A model generated the notes under the pieces. It was given only the letters and a program-made list of their open reading frames with translations, had not been told where the DNA came from and searched no databases. A DNA stretch of 14,598 nt from Methyloligella sp. Lineage in GTDB: Bacteria; Pseudomonadota; Alphaproteobacteria; Rhizobiales; JALUTE01. The stretch is from positions 1-14,598 of the forward strand of contig JALUTE010000182.1 in NCBI GenBank assembly GCA_027058255.1, in the 5' to 3' direction. Below are positions 1 through 10,232 of the stretch, one piece after another (position 1 is the first letter of the stretch; the number at the start of each line of letters is the position of its first letter). The translations under genes and the position numbers were made by a program.

Positions 1-196
1 CCGCGGCGCGGGCCTCGTTGAGCCCCTGCGCCTCTTTCGCAGCGTGATACTCGGCGTTCTCCGACAGATCGCCATGGGCCCGCGCCTCGGCGATGGCGCG
101 AATGATGCGCGGGCGCTCCTCTGTCTTGAGTCTTTGCAGCTCCGCCTTGAGCGCTGCAAAACCCTCGATCGTCATCGGCACCTTCTGCATCGTCAT
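1..196 (-). CDS. greA: Transcription elongation factor GreA (N-terminal part; runs off the left edge)
   Basis: GreA binds the RNA polymerase secondary channel and stimulates cleavage of backtracked transcripts. Only the first 65 residues are visible; the family is usually about 158 residues long. They form the N-terminal coiled-coil finger. The motif HGDLSENAEYHAAKEAQ (residues 41-57) is diagnostic and carries the acidic fingertip pair, D43 and E46 here, matching D41 and E44 of E. coli GreA. The preceding ERPRIIRAIAEARA helix also fits. The ATG at 194-196 is preceded by a GGAGA Shine-Dalgarno sequence at 204-208, seven to eight bases upstream, so this start is favoured over internal ATGs. The gene lies 208 bp downstream of carB on the same strand, an arrangement seen in other alphaproteobacteria. 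No defect is visible in the part present. Confidence 0.95.
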   Translation of the reverse strand, partial: MTMQKVPMTIEGFAALKAELQRLKTEERPRIIRAIAEARAHGDLSENAEYHAAKEAQGLNEARAA

Positions 197-283
197 GGTC
201 AATTCTCCGTTCTGGCCCGACCCGGTGGCCGGAGCCCTTCTCGGCTCGAAAAATGAGTCTGTTGAGAGGCGGTCCGCGCGACA

Positions 284-318
284 TGTGCGGGTTGCGCCCC
301 GCGCGCCGGCCCCGCACA
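284..318 (-). other. Hairpin in the carB-greA intergenic region
   Basis: The 208-bp gap between carB and greA (197-404) has no convincing gene. It holds a perfect 8-bp inverted repeat, TGTGCGGG at 284-291 with CCCGCACA at 311-318. Inside the 19-base loop, GCGC at 294-297 can pair with GCGC at 303-306. A second nested pair lies nearer carB: GTCCCG (341-346) with CGGGAC (393-398), enclosing GGCCGTG (350-356) with CACGGCC (371-377). None is followed by a T-run on the minus strand, so a classical intrinsic terminator is not supported. These may be mRNA 3'-end or leader structures between the two genes. Function is unknown. Confidence 0.35.
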
Positions 319-404
319 CCCGCCGAAACGCCACCGCCTGGTCCCGCCCGGCCGTGACACCGATCCCGGCCACGGCCTTGCCCGACACGGTCCGGGACGC
401 CCTT

Positions 405-3662
<3,258 letters not shown>

Positions 3663-3723
3663 CGGGCGCGTGGTTTAGCCCAACGCGCCCGTTTTGGCTA
3701 TAGGGCCTTTTGCGCGGGCACCG

Positions 3724-5559
3724 CTATTTCGCCTTGAGATCGACGGTCACGACCTTCTCCTCGCCCGGCACAAGCGCAAAGGATGTCTCGCCGCGCGTTG
3801 CCCGCTTGTCCGCCAGAATCGCTTCGAGCACATATCGGCCTGCAGGCAGGATGGCGATCAGCCCCGAGCCGACACGCCAATAGCCCGCCACCTTGCGCCT
3901 GTTCCCTGCAAGATCGCGCTTGGGATCATAGAAGGTGAAGCCGTATTGCGCCTTGTGGGGCTTGCCGCCGACCGTTGCATCGACGCGGATGGTGCCGGCA
4001 TTGAAGGTGAAGGTGTGCAGCGCCTCGCTGCCGGGCGCGACCTTGATGGTCTGCTCGAGCCACACATGGCGATAGTCGGGTAGGGTGCCCGCGATCACCC
4101 ATTCGCCTGCCGGCAGGACGAAGATGCGCCCCGATTTCACGCGCCAGAAGGAGGCGACCTTCCGGCGCTTGCCAGCGAGATCGCGCTTGGGGTCGAGCAC
4201 CGTCCAGCCGAGATCCCCCTTGAAGGCGGCGCTCTCCGGCCCGAGACGCGCATCGAAGCGCACGAGGCCTGCATCGAGCACGAAGGTGTGCGCCTCGCCA
4301 CCGCCGGCCTTGACCGTGATGTCCTTGGCGACCCGAATGTAGCGGGCATCGGCCAGCGTGCCCTCGACGCGCCACGCGCCTGCAGGCAACCAGAAGACCC
4401 GGCCCGACTTGACGCGCCAGAAGGAGGCGATCTTCCGGCGCTTGCCGGCGAGATCCTTCTTCTGGTCGTAGACCGTCCAGCCGAGGTCCCAGTTGAACGG
4501 CTTGCCGCCCTCCTCGAGCACGGCATCGAAGCGCACCTGGCCGATGTCGAGAACGACGGTGACCACCTGCCCCGCGCCGGGCTTCACCTCGACCATGGTG
4601 CTGCGGGCGATGTGCCGGTGATCGGGCAGCGTCACCTGCAAGAGATACCGGCCCGGCGGCAGCTTGCGGAACACATGGCCCGACTTCACCCGCCAGGCGC
4701 TGGCGATCTTCTTCCGCTTGCCGTCGAGCCCCGCCTTCGCCGAATAGAGCGTGAGGCCGAGATCGCCCGACCACTCCGCCCCGCCCTCGCTCACCACGGC
4801 CTTGACCACGAGCCCCGCAATGGCGGCGACCTTCGGGGCCTTGACGGGCGGCGGCGCGGGCTTCGCGGCCTCGGCAACCTTGACCGTCTGTGTCAGCGCC
4901 TTTTGCAGGGTCTTGGCGTCCACCGCCGCCACATATCGCCCGCCCGTGGCCCGGGCGAGGCACTGGAGGCCCGCCTCCTCGCCCCGCCGCACATCGAAGC
5001 CGATCACATGGGCGGTGAAATCGACGCCCTGGGCCTCCAGCTCGCGCCCGAGCGCGCAGGGATCGACACCGCAATTCTCCTGCCCGTCGCTCACCAGAAT
5101 GACCGTCGCCCGGCTCTCCTTGTACCGGAGCGCCTCGGCCGCCCGGCGCACTGCGGCACCAAGCGGTGTCTTGCCGAGGGGCCTCAGGCGGCCCATGGCG
5201 CGCCGGATCGCCAACGCATCCGGCTGGCCGACCTGGTAGATGGTCTCGATATCGGTGCAGTCGCCCTTGCGCCGATGCCCGTAGGCGACGAAGCCGAGCC
5301 GCGTGTCCGGCCGTATGGTCGCCAGCACGTCCTCGATGGCCTGGCGCGCAATGTCGATCTTGGGCTTGCCCCCGATTCGCCCCGCCATGCTGCCAGAGGC
5401 ATCGAGCACGATGACGATGTTCTCCTCGGCGCGCACGCTGGCGGAGAGACCGCCCGCACAGACGGCTGCCAACAGGGCGACAGCGCTCCCGAATACGGCG
5501 CCCGCCCTCAGCCCGCGCCACTTTCCTCCACGAACACGGCTCCGACCCGCTTCGACCAT
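3724..5559 (-). CDS. Exported VWA-domain protein with four tandem ~91-residue modules
   Basis: Predicted secreted or periplasmic 611-residue protein. A basic N-terminus and hydrophobic stretch (about 18-40) end in SVRA before E45, which looks like a Sec signal peptide. The VWA domain (about 46-225) keeps the metal-ion-dependent adhesion site: D53-A-S55-G-S57, T131 and D158 (VSDGQENCG). C101, C163, C168 and C200 could form disulfides. A proline-rich linker (232-243) leads to four tandem modules described separately. VWA domains with an intact site usually bind protein or polysaccharide ligands through a divalent cation; the ligand here is unknown. The start has GGGGGAG about seven bases upstream. 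The gene has its own candidate promoter and diverges from the dehydrogenase gene, so no operon partner suggests a role. TadG-type Tad proteins also carry VWA domains, but their architecture differs and the Tad operon is separated by another gene, so a pilus link is speculation. Confidence 0.85.
   Translation of the reverse strand: MVEAGRSRVRGGKWRGLRAGAVFGSAVALLAAVCAGGLSASVRAEENIVIVLDASGSMAGRIGGKPKIDIARQAIEDVLATIRPDTRLGFVAYGHRRKGDCTDIETIYQVGQPDALAIRRAMGRLRPLGKTPLGAAVRRAAEALRYKESRATVILVSDGQENCGVDPCALGRELEAQGVDFTAHVIGFDVRRGEEAGLQCLARATGGRYVAAVDAKTLQKALTQTVKVAEAAKPAPPPVKAPKVAAIAGLVVKAVVSEGGAEWSGDLGLTLYSAKAGLDGKRKKIASAWRVKSGHVFRKLPPGRYLLQVTLPDHRHIARSTMVEVKPGAGQVVTVVLDIGQVRFDAVLEEGGKPFNWDLGWTVYDQKKDLAGKRRKIASFWRVKSGRVFWLPAGAWRVEGTLADARYIRVAKDITVKAGGGEAHTFVLDAGLVRFDARLGPESAAFKGDLGWTVLDPKRDLAGKRRKVASFWRVKSGRIFVLPAGEWVIAGTLPDYRHVWLEQTIKVAPGSEALHTFTFNAGTIRVDATVGGKPHKAQYGFTFYDPKRDLAGNRRKVAGYWRVGSGLIAILPAGRYVLEAILADKRATRGETSFALVPGEEKVVTVDLKAK
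3727..4815 (-). repeat. Four tandem ~91-codon repeats inside the VWA gene
   Basis: Residues 249-339, 340-430, 431-521 and 522-611 form four consecutive modules of 91, 91, 91 and 90 residues. In gene order they lie at 4815-4543, 4542-4270, 4269-3997 and 3996-3727. Each follows the same plan: an opening G-x-V/I-R-F/V-D-A-type strand, DLGWTVYD or a variant, then the core KRRKxASFWRVKSG, then LPAGxW/Y and TLxDxR. The core WRVKSG begins at W289, W381, W472 and W561; the last copy reads WRVGSG. The alternating hydrophobic pattern and Gly/Pro turns suggest small beta-sandwich domains. At the DNA level 4139-4182 and 4412-4455 match at 42 of 44 bases, 273 bp (91 codons) apart. This indicates recent duplication or gene conversion between modules 2 and 3. 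Module 1 and especially module 4 are more diverged. Confidence 0.85.
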
Positions 5560-5638
5560 GCGCCTGCTCCCCCGAACGCCATTCGAGACCCGACAGCCGC
5601 GAACGGGAAAGGCGCCCGCTCGCGGGCCACCCTTCGAG

Positions 5639-5666
5639 ATTAGCCCAGCGCAAGCACGCGTATCAA
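5639..5666 (-). promoter_or_regulatory. Candidate sigma-70-type promoter for the VWA gene
   Basis: On the minus strand TTGATA (5661-5666, five of six to the -35 consensus) is followed after 16 bases by GCTAAT (5639-5644, four of six to the -10 consensus). Initiation near 5632 would give a leader of about 70 bases before the ATG at 5559. That leader can fold a short hairpin (GCCCG 5614-5618 with CGGGC 5623-5627). This is a motif match only. Confidence 0.35.
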
Positions 5667-5736
5667 CTCGGCAATGGGCGGAGGACCAACAGGGGCTGGG
5701 GAAACTCTCTTTCCCCGATGACGGCCGCGCGCACGC

Positions 5737-5764
5737 TTGCGCAACCCGGCTGGCGCGCTACAAA
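5737..5764 (+). promoter_or_regulatory. Candidate promoter for the beta-hydroxyacid dehydrogenase gene
   Basis: TTGCGC (5737-5742) and TACAAA (5759-5764) are separated by 16 bases, each matching four of six consensus positions. The transcript would start near 5771, leaving a leader of about 26 bases with the GAGGAGGG ribosome site at 5784-5791. The -35 lies inside the perfect 8-bp palindrome TTGCGCAA (5737-5744). A second palindrome, GTTGCAAC, lies at 5770-5777 over the expected start point. The layout suits operator control but is not proven. Confidence 0.3.
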
Positions 5765-5796
5765 GACGCGTTGCAACACCCGTGAGGAGGGCAATC

Positions 5797-6687
5797 ATGA
5801 GCAAGGTGGCGTGGATCGGTCTCGGGGTCATGGGCTATCCCATGGCGGCGCACATCAAGGACAGGGGCGGGCATGATCTGACCGTCTACAACCGCACGGC
5901 GGCCAAGGCCGAGCGATGGGTGGCCGAGCATGGGGGCAGGAGCGCGCCGACGCCCGCCGCCGCCGCGCAAGGCGCCGACTTCGTGTTCTGCTGCGTCGGC
6001 AATGACGACGATCTGCGGGCCGTAACGCTCGGGCCGGACGGCGCCTTCTCGACCCTCAAGGCGGGCGCCATCTTCATCGACAACACCACGGCCTCGGCCC
6101 ATATCGCCCGCGAGCTGCATGGCGCGGCCAAGGCGCGCGGCGCGGGCTTTCTCGATGCGCCCGTCTCGGGCGGGCAGGCCGGGGCGGAGGCCGGCCAGCT
6201 CACCGTCATGGTCGGGGGCGAGGCGGACGATTTCGCCAAGGCCGAGCCGGTCATCCAGTGCTATGCCAAGGCCGTGCGGCTGCTGGGCCCGGCCGGCTCG
6301 GGCCAGCTCACCAAGATGGTCAACCAGATCTGCATCGCCGGTCTCGTGCAGAGCCTGTCCGAAGCGATCCATTTCGCCGAGCGCGCGGGGCTCGACATCC
6401 CGGCCGTGATCGACACCATCTCCAAGGGCGCCGCCCAGTCCTGGCAGATGGACAATCGCTGGGAGACCATGATGAAGGGCGAGTTCGATTTCGGCTTCGC
6501 CGTCGACTGGATGCGCAAGGACCTCGCCATCTGCCTGGAGGAGGCGCGCGCCAATGGCGCGCATCTGCCCGTCGCCGCTCTCGTGGATCAGTTCTATTCC
6601 GAGGTGCAGGCCATGGGCGGGCGGCGCTGGGACACCTCCAGCCTCATTGCGCGCCTCAATGCCGCCGCCAGGCGCGGCGAGGCATGA
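5797..6687 (+). CDS. NAD(P)-dependent beta-hydroxyacid dehydrogenase (3-hydroxyisobutyrate dehydrogenase family)
   Basis: Cytoplasmic oxidoreductase of 296 residues, the usual family length. The N-terminal Rossmann domain starts with IGLGVMGYPMA (7-17). NRT at 32-34, with R33 after the second beta strand, suggests NADPH rather than NADH. The substrate signature DAPVSGGQAGAEAG lies at 120-133. GSGQLTKMVNQ (168-178) holds the expected catalytic lysine K173 and N176. K241 in the conserved KDL motif contacts substrate in relatives. Members act on 3-hydroxyisobutyrate, tartronate semialdehyde, succinic semialdehyde or glyoxylate; the sequence alone does not decide which. The start at 5797 is chosen because GAGGAGGG sits five bases upstream and the Rossmann strand begins immediately. 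An in-frame ATG at 5737 would add 20 residues without family character. It is the only plus-strand gene and converges on tadC (42-bp gap), so it is probably a single-gene unit. Confidence 0.93.
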   Translation: MSKVAWIGLGVMGYPMAAHIKDRGGHDLTVYNRTAAKAERWVAEHGGRSAPTPAAAAQGADFVFCCVGNDDDLRAVTLGPDGAFSTLKAGAIFIDNTTASAHIARELHGAAKARGAGFLDAPVSGGQAGAEAGQLTVMVGGEADDFAKAEPVIQCYAKAVRLLGPAGSGQLTKMVNQICIAGLVQSLSEAIHFAERAGLDIPAVIDTISKGAAQSWQMDNRWETMMKGEFDFGFAVDWMRKDLAICLEEARANGAHLPVAALVDQFYSEVQAMGGRRWDTSSLIARLNAAARRGEA

Positions 6688-6729
6688 GCGCGAAGGAGCG
6701 GGCGCATCCTCGTCCCGGCCTCGCGCCGC

Positions 6730-7710
6730 CTACATGTTCATGACCTGGATGGCGGCGGGGCCGAGAATGACGATGAAGAGCACGGGCAGGAAGAAGACGA
6801 TCATCGGCACGGTGAGCTTGGGCGGCAGCGCGGCGGCCTTCTTCTCGGCCTCGGCCATGCGCATCTCGCGGTTCTCCTTGGCCATGACCCTGAGCGCCTG
6901 GCTCACGGGCGTGCCGTAGCGCTCGGCCTGGATGAGGCTCGTCGCCACCGCCTTGACGCCGGGAACGCCCGTGCGCATGCCCAGATTCTCGTAGGCCTGG
7001 CGGCGCTCGGGCAGATAGGAGAGCTCGGCCGTGGTCAGGCTCATCTCCTCGGCAAGCGCGATCGACTGGCTGGAGATCTCCTTGGCGACCTTCGCGAAGG
7101 CGGCCTCGGTGGACATGCCCGCCTGGACGCAGATCAGCAGGAGGTCCAGCGCATCCGGAAACGCCTCCTTGATGGACTGCTGGCGCTTCTGAATGAGGTT
7201 CGAGACGAAAATGCCCGGCAGCAGGAAGCCCAGATATCCCGCGCCGATGGCCGCCGCGAGTTTGAAGATCGGCGGAATATCCGCAATCTTGAGCACGAAC
7301 AGATAGAAGATCGCCGCCGCGAACAGCACGATGGGCAGGGTCATGCGGAAAAAGATGAATGCCACGACCGGTGCCTCGCCCCGCATGCCCGCCATGCGCA
7401 GTTTCTGCCTGAGATCCTGCGATTCCAGCAGCTTCTGCATGTTGAGCTGCTGAACGACCTGCTGCATGAAGCCCTTGGGTTGCGTGCGCAGCTTGCCCTT
7501 GCCCTCCTGGGCGGCGAGCTCGGCCAGGCGCCGCGCGCGCATCTTGTCCCGCTCGGTGGCCATGACCTTCATCCGCCCCTGCACACGATCGCGGTCGAGC
7601 GCCGGCAGCGCGACGGTGAGCACCGTTGCGAAGGCGGCAATGGCGGCGAAGCCGACCAGCAGGATCTGGGGCTGCAGATATTCACTGATGAGTTCGACCA
7701 TGCTTGCCAT
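6730..7710 (-). CDS. tadC: Tad pilus inner-membrane platform protein TadC
   Basis: TadC (CpaH in Caulobacter naming) is thought to form, with TadB, the inner-membrane platform on which the CpaF ATPase acts during Flp pilus assembly. The 326-residue protein has membrane segments at about 14-35, 115-141, 150-172 and 300-320. A type II secretion F (GspF-like) domain occupies about 183-295, including FPDALDLLLICVQAGMS (184-200) and ERYGTPVSQALRVMAKE (263-279). This matches the TadC family. Its start lies 22 bp after the tadB stop. A second in-frame ATG at 7701, with GGGAT eight bases upstream, may be the true start and would remove three residues. It is the last gene of the operon here; the next gene is convergent and no tadD follows. 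Confidence 0.93.
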   Translation of the reverse strand: MASMVELISEYLQPQILLVGFAAIAAFATVLTVALPALDRDRVQGRMKVMATERDKMRARRLAELAAQEGKGKLRTQPKGFMQQVVQQLNMQKLLESQDLRQKLRMAGMRGEAPVVAFIFFRMTLPIVLFAAAIFYLFVLKIADIPPIFKLAAAIGAGYLGFLLPGIFVSNLIQKRQQSIKEAFPDALDLLLICVQAGMSTEAAFAKVAKEISSQSIALAEEMSLTTAELSYLPERRQAYENLGMRTGVPGVKAVATSLIQAERYGTPVSQALRVMAKENREMRMAEAEKKAAALPPKLTVPMIVFFLPVLFIVILGPAAIQVMNM

Positions 7711-7732
7711 CCCGGCGCACTGACGCGCGCGT

Positions 7733-8728
7733 CTAGTACTTGAAGTTGATCATCTTGCGCATGACGAAAATGCCCATGCTCATCCAGAAGGCTCCGATCG
7801 CGAGGAGGATGTGACCGAACGGATCCTTCCAGAGCAGGGAGATGTATTCGGGCGAGGCAAAATAGGTCGATGTCATGACGAAGACGGGCAGCGCGCCCAG
7901 GATCATGGCCGATGCCTTCGCCTCCGCGCTGAGGGCCTTGACCTTGCCCTGAAGGGTCTTGCGATCGCGCAGCACCTGCGAAAGATTGCCCAGCGCCTCG
8001 GCCAGATTGCCGCCCGCCTGCGCCTGGATCGCGAGCACGATGGAGAAGAAACCGACCTCCGGCAGCGGCATGCGCTCCATCATCCGGTCGAAGCACTCGT
8101 CCAGGGGCACGCCCACCCGCTGATGGTCCACGAGCTCGGCGAACTCGGAGCGGATCGGCTCGGGCGCCTCGCGGGCGATGATGGCGAGGCAATCGTTGAG
8201 CGGCAGGCCGGTCTTCACGCCGCGCACCACCACGTCGATGGCATTGGCGAACTCGGAAAGGAACTTGGCCTGCCGTCGCTTGGTGAGGAAGTGCAGCAAC
8301 CAGCGGGGCACGCCGAGGCCGGCCGCGAAGGCCAGGAGATAGGCGGTGATGGGCGAGGAGCCCGAGATCATCACCACGCCGCCGACGCCGAGGCCGAAAA
8401 TGGCGCTGGCGATCCAGTAGTCGCGCGGGCTGGCGTCGATGCCGGCGCGCAGCAATCTGAGCCGCAGCGTCACCTTCTCCTTCTTCGCCTTCTGCCGCTC
8501 CTCGAGCTCCTTGAGGGTCTGGTGAACCTGCTTGCGCCGCGTGTTGGCCACTTCCGCCTTGGCGCGGCGGGCCGCCCGCACGGTGTGGCTCTGTGCCAGC
8601 TCCGCGCGCCGTTTGCGGGCCTGCTTCTCCCCGGAGAGATGGGGATAGACCACGAGGTAGACGACGAGGCCGACACTGATGGCCGCCAGCGCCGCGATGG
8701 CATAGGGGAGAAGGGCCGGATCAAACAT
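7733..8728 (-). CDS. tadB: Tad pilus inner-membrane platform protein TadB
   Basis: TadB (CpaG) is the partner of TadC in the inner-membrane assembly platform. The chosen 331-residue form starts MFDPALLPYA, with one membrane segment at about 8-28. A long basic, charged cytoplasmic helix follows (33-90, many Lys, Arg and Glu). Further membrane segments lie at about 106-121, 126-147, 273-290 and 306-323. The GspF-type domain (about 155-285) contains FANAIDVVVRGVKTGLPL (160-177) and QAGGNLAEALGNLSQVL (237-253). The ATG at 8728 is chosen because GGGAGA precedes it and the hydrophobic N-terminus starts there. The reading frame extends upstream to 8881, but that part lies over the 3' end of cpaF and looks like a shadow. 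It overlaps cpaF by 8 bp, indicating translational coupling. Confidence 0.94.
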   Translation of the reverse strand: MFDPALLPYAIAALAAISVGLVVYLVVYPHLSGEKQARKRRAELAQSHTVRAARRAKAEVANTRRKQVHQTLKELEERQKAKKEKVTLRLRLLRAGIDASPRDYWIASAIFGLGVGGVVMISGSSPITAYLLAFAAGLGVPRWLLHFLTKRRQAKFLSEFANAIDVVVRGVKTGLPLNDCLAIIAREAPEPIRSEFAELVDHQRVGVPLDECFDRMMERMPLPEVGFFSIVLAIQAQAGGNLAEALGNLSQVLRDRKTLQGKVKALSAEAKASAMILGALPVFVMTSTYFASPEYISLLWKDPFGHILLAIGAFWMSMGIFVMRKMINFKY

Positions 8729-10229
8729 TCTGCTCTCCCAGCGGATTGCCATGCAGATCCTGAACCTCGGCCGCGGCCAGGGCCTCGGCGAGGCGCTTCT
8801 CCTCGTTGTAGTACTCGGCACGGGACCAGAACCGTGGCCGGGCAATGCCGGTGGAGCGGTGCTTGCCGATGAGCCGGCCATTGGCGTCCGTGCCGTCGAT
8901 ATCGAAGACGAAGATGTTCTGGAGCGTCACCACATCGCCTTCCATGCCGAGCACCTCGGTGATGTGGGTGATCTTGCGCGAGCCGTCGCGCAGGCGCGCC
9001 GCCTGAATGATCACGTCGATGGAGCCGGTGATCATCTCGCGGATGGTCTTGGGCGGAAGCTGGAAGCCGCCCATCATGATCATGCTCTCGAGACGGGAGA
9101 TGGCCTCGCGCGGGCTGTTGGCGTGCAGCGTGCCCATGGAGCCGTCATGGCCGGTGTTCATGGCCTGCAGGAGATCGAACGCCTCGGGCCCGCGCACCTC
9201 GCCGACGATGATCCGCTCCGGGCGCATGCGCAGGCAGTTGCGCACCAGATCGCGCATGGTGATCTCGCCCTCGCCCTCCAGGTTGGGGGGGCGCGTCTCC
9301 AGGCGCACCACGTGCGGCTGCTGGAGCTGAAGCTCCGCCGAGTCCTCGCAGGTGATGATGCGCTCGTCCTCGTCGATGAAGCCGGTGAGGCAGTTGAGCA
9401 GCGTCGTCTTGCCCGAGCCCGTGCCGCCCGAGATCAGCACATTGCAGCGCACCCGGCCGATGATCTCCAGGATGGTCGCTCCCTCGGGGCTGATCGAGCC
9501 GAACTGGACGAGCTGTCCGAGGGTGAGCTTGTCCTTCTTGAACTTGCGGATGGTGAGCGTCGGCCCGTCGATCGCCAGCGGCGGCGCGATGACGTTGACG
9601 CGCGAGCCGTCGGGCAGGCGCGCGTCGCAAATGGGGCTGCTCTCGTCCACCCGGCGGCCGACCTGGCTCACGATCCGCTGGCAGATGTTCATGAGCTGGC
9701 TGTTGTCGGCAAACCGGATGGGCGCCGGCTCGACCTTGCCACCCACCTCGATGTAGCAGGTGTCGGCGCCATTCACCATGATGTCGGCGATGTCGTCGCG
9801 TGCCAGGAGCGGCTCCAGCGGCCCATAGCCCAGAACGTCGTTGCAGATGTCCTCGAGCAGCTCCTCCTGCTCGGCGATGGACATGACGACGTTCTTGATC
9901 GAGATGATCTCCGAGACGATGTCCCGGATCTCCTCTCGCGCCGCCTCGGCGTCGAGCTTGGCGAGCTGGGTGAGGTCGATGGTGTCGATGAGCGCGTTGA
10001 AGACCGTGGTCTTGACGTCGTAATACTCTTCCGAGCGCGGCGGTTTGGCGGGTGCCGGGGCGATCGTGCGCGCGGGCACGGCCGGCACCGGCTTCTCCCC
10101 CTCACCAGCAGCCTGCTTGGCAACAGCCTTCCCGCCACCCATGGGCACGCCCGGGCCCGTCTGCGATCCGGCCGGCGGCACGGGACGCGGACGCGCAACC
10201 TTTGCGCCTTCGCTCCGCTTTCCGAACAT
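8721..10229 (-). CDS. cpaF: Tad pilus assembly ATPase CpaF/TadA
   Basis: CpaF is the hexameric secretion ATPase (GspE/VirB11-like superfamily) that powers Flp pilus extension and, in some Tad systems, retraction. The 502-residue protein starts with a Pro/Ala/Gly-rich, probably disordered tail (about 10-65). A helical N-terminal domain follows, and the N2 domain carries VLGYGPLEPLL (132-142). In the motor domain, Walker A is GGTGSGKTT (268-276), the Asp box ITCEDSAEL (292-300), Walker B RIIVGEVRGPEA (339-350) and the His box GTLHANSP (366-373, H369). All catalytic motifs are present, so the ATPase should be active. The start at 10229 lies 3 bp after the cpaE stop, and the 3' end overlaps tadB by 8 bp. 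Both junctions support one operon. Confidence 0.97.
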   Translation of the reverse strand: MFGKRSEGAKVARPRPVPPAGSQTGPGVPMGGGKAVAKQAAGEGEKPVPAVPARTIAPAPAKPPRSEEYYDVKTTVFNALIDTIDLTQLAKLDAEAAREEIRDIVSEIISIKNVVMSIAEQEELLEDICNDVLGYGPLEPLLARDDIADIMVNGADTCYIEVGGKVEPAPIRFADNSQLMNICQRIVSQVGRRVDESSPICDARLPDGSRVNVIAPPLAIDGPTLTIRKFKKDKLTLGQLVQFGSISPEGATILEIIGRVRCNVLISGGTGSGKTTLLNCLTGFIDEDERIITCEDSAELQLQQPHVVRLETRPPNLEGEGEITMRDLVRNCLRMRPERIIVGEVRGPEAFDLLQAMNTGHDGSMGTLHANSPREAISRLESMIMMGGFQLPPKTIREMITGSIDVIIQAARLRDGSRKITHITEVLGMEGDVVTLQNIFVFDIDGTDANGRLIGKHRSTGIARPRFWSRAEYYNEEKRLAEALAAAEVQDLHGNPLGEQNV

Positions 10230-10232
10230 GTG

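Noticed and set aside
232..247. GAGCC-CTTCTC-GGCTC hairpin next to an A-run upstream of greA, considered as a terminator
   Set aside because: The stem is only 5 bp. On the minus strand the T-run precedes rather than follows the hairpin, and on the plus strand the hairpin is followed by A residues, so it fits no terminator in either direction.
3724..5559. The VWA protein as a TadG-like component of the Tad pilus system
   Set aside because: TadG has an N-terminal TadE-like membrane segment and a different layout. This protein has a cleavable signal and four repeat modules, and is separated from the Tad operon by an oppositely oriented gene.
5737..5796. Longer N-terminus for the dehydrogenase starting at the ATG-containing frame at 5737
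   Set aside because: The 20 extra residues have no family match, the candidate start lacks a ribosome site, and GAGGAGGG lies directly before the ATG at 5797.
6677..6724. GCGAGGC/GCCTCGC inverted repeat between the dehydrogenase gene and tadC, considered as a convergent terminator
   Set aside because: The 7-bp stem has a 34-base loop, lies partly inside the coding end and has no T-run; it is expected by chance at this GC content.
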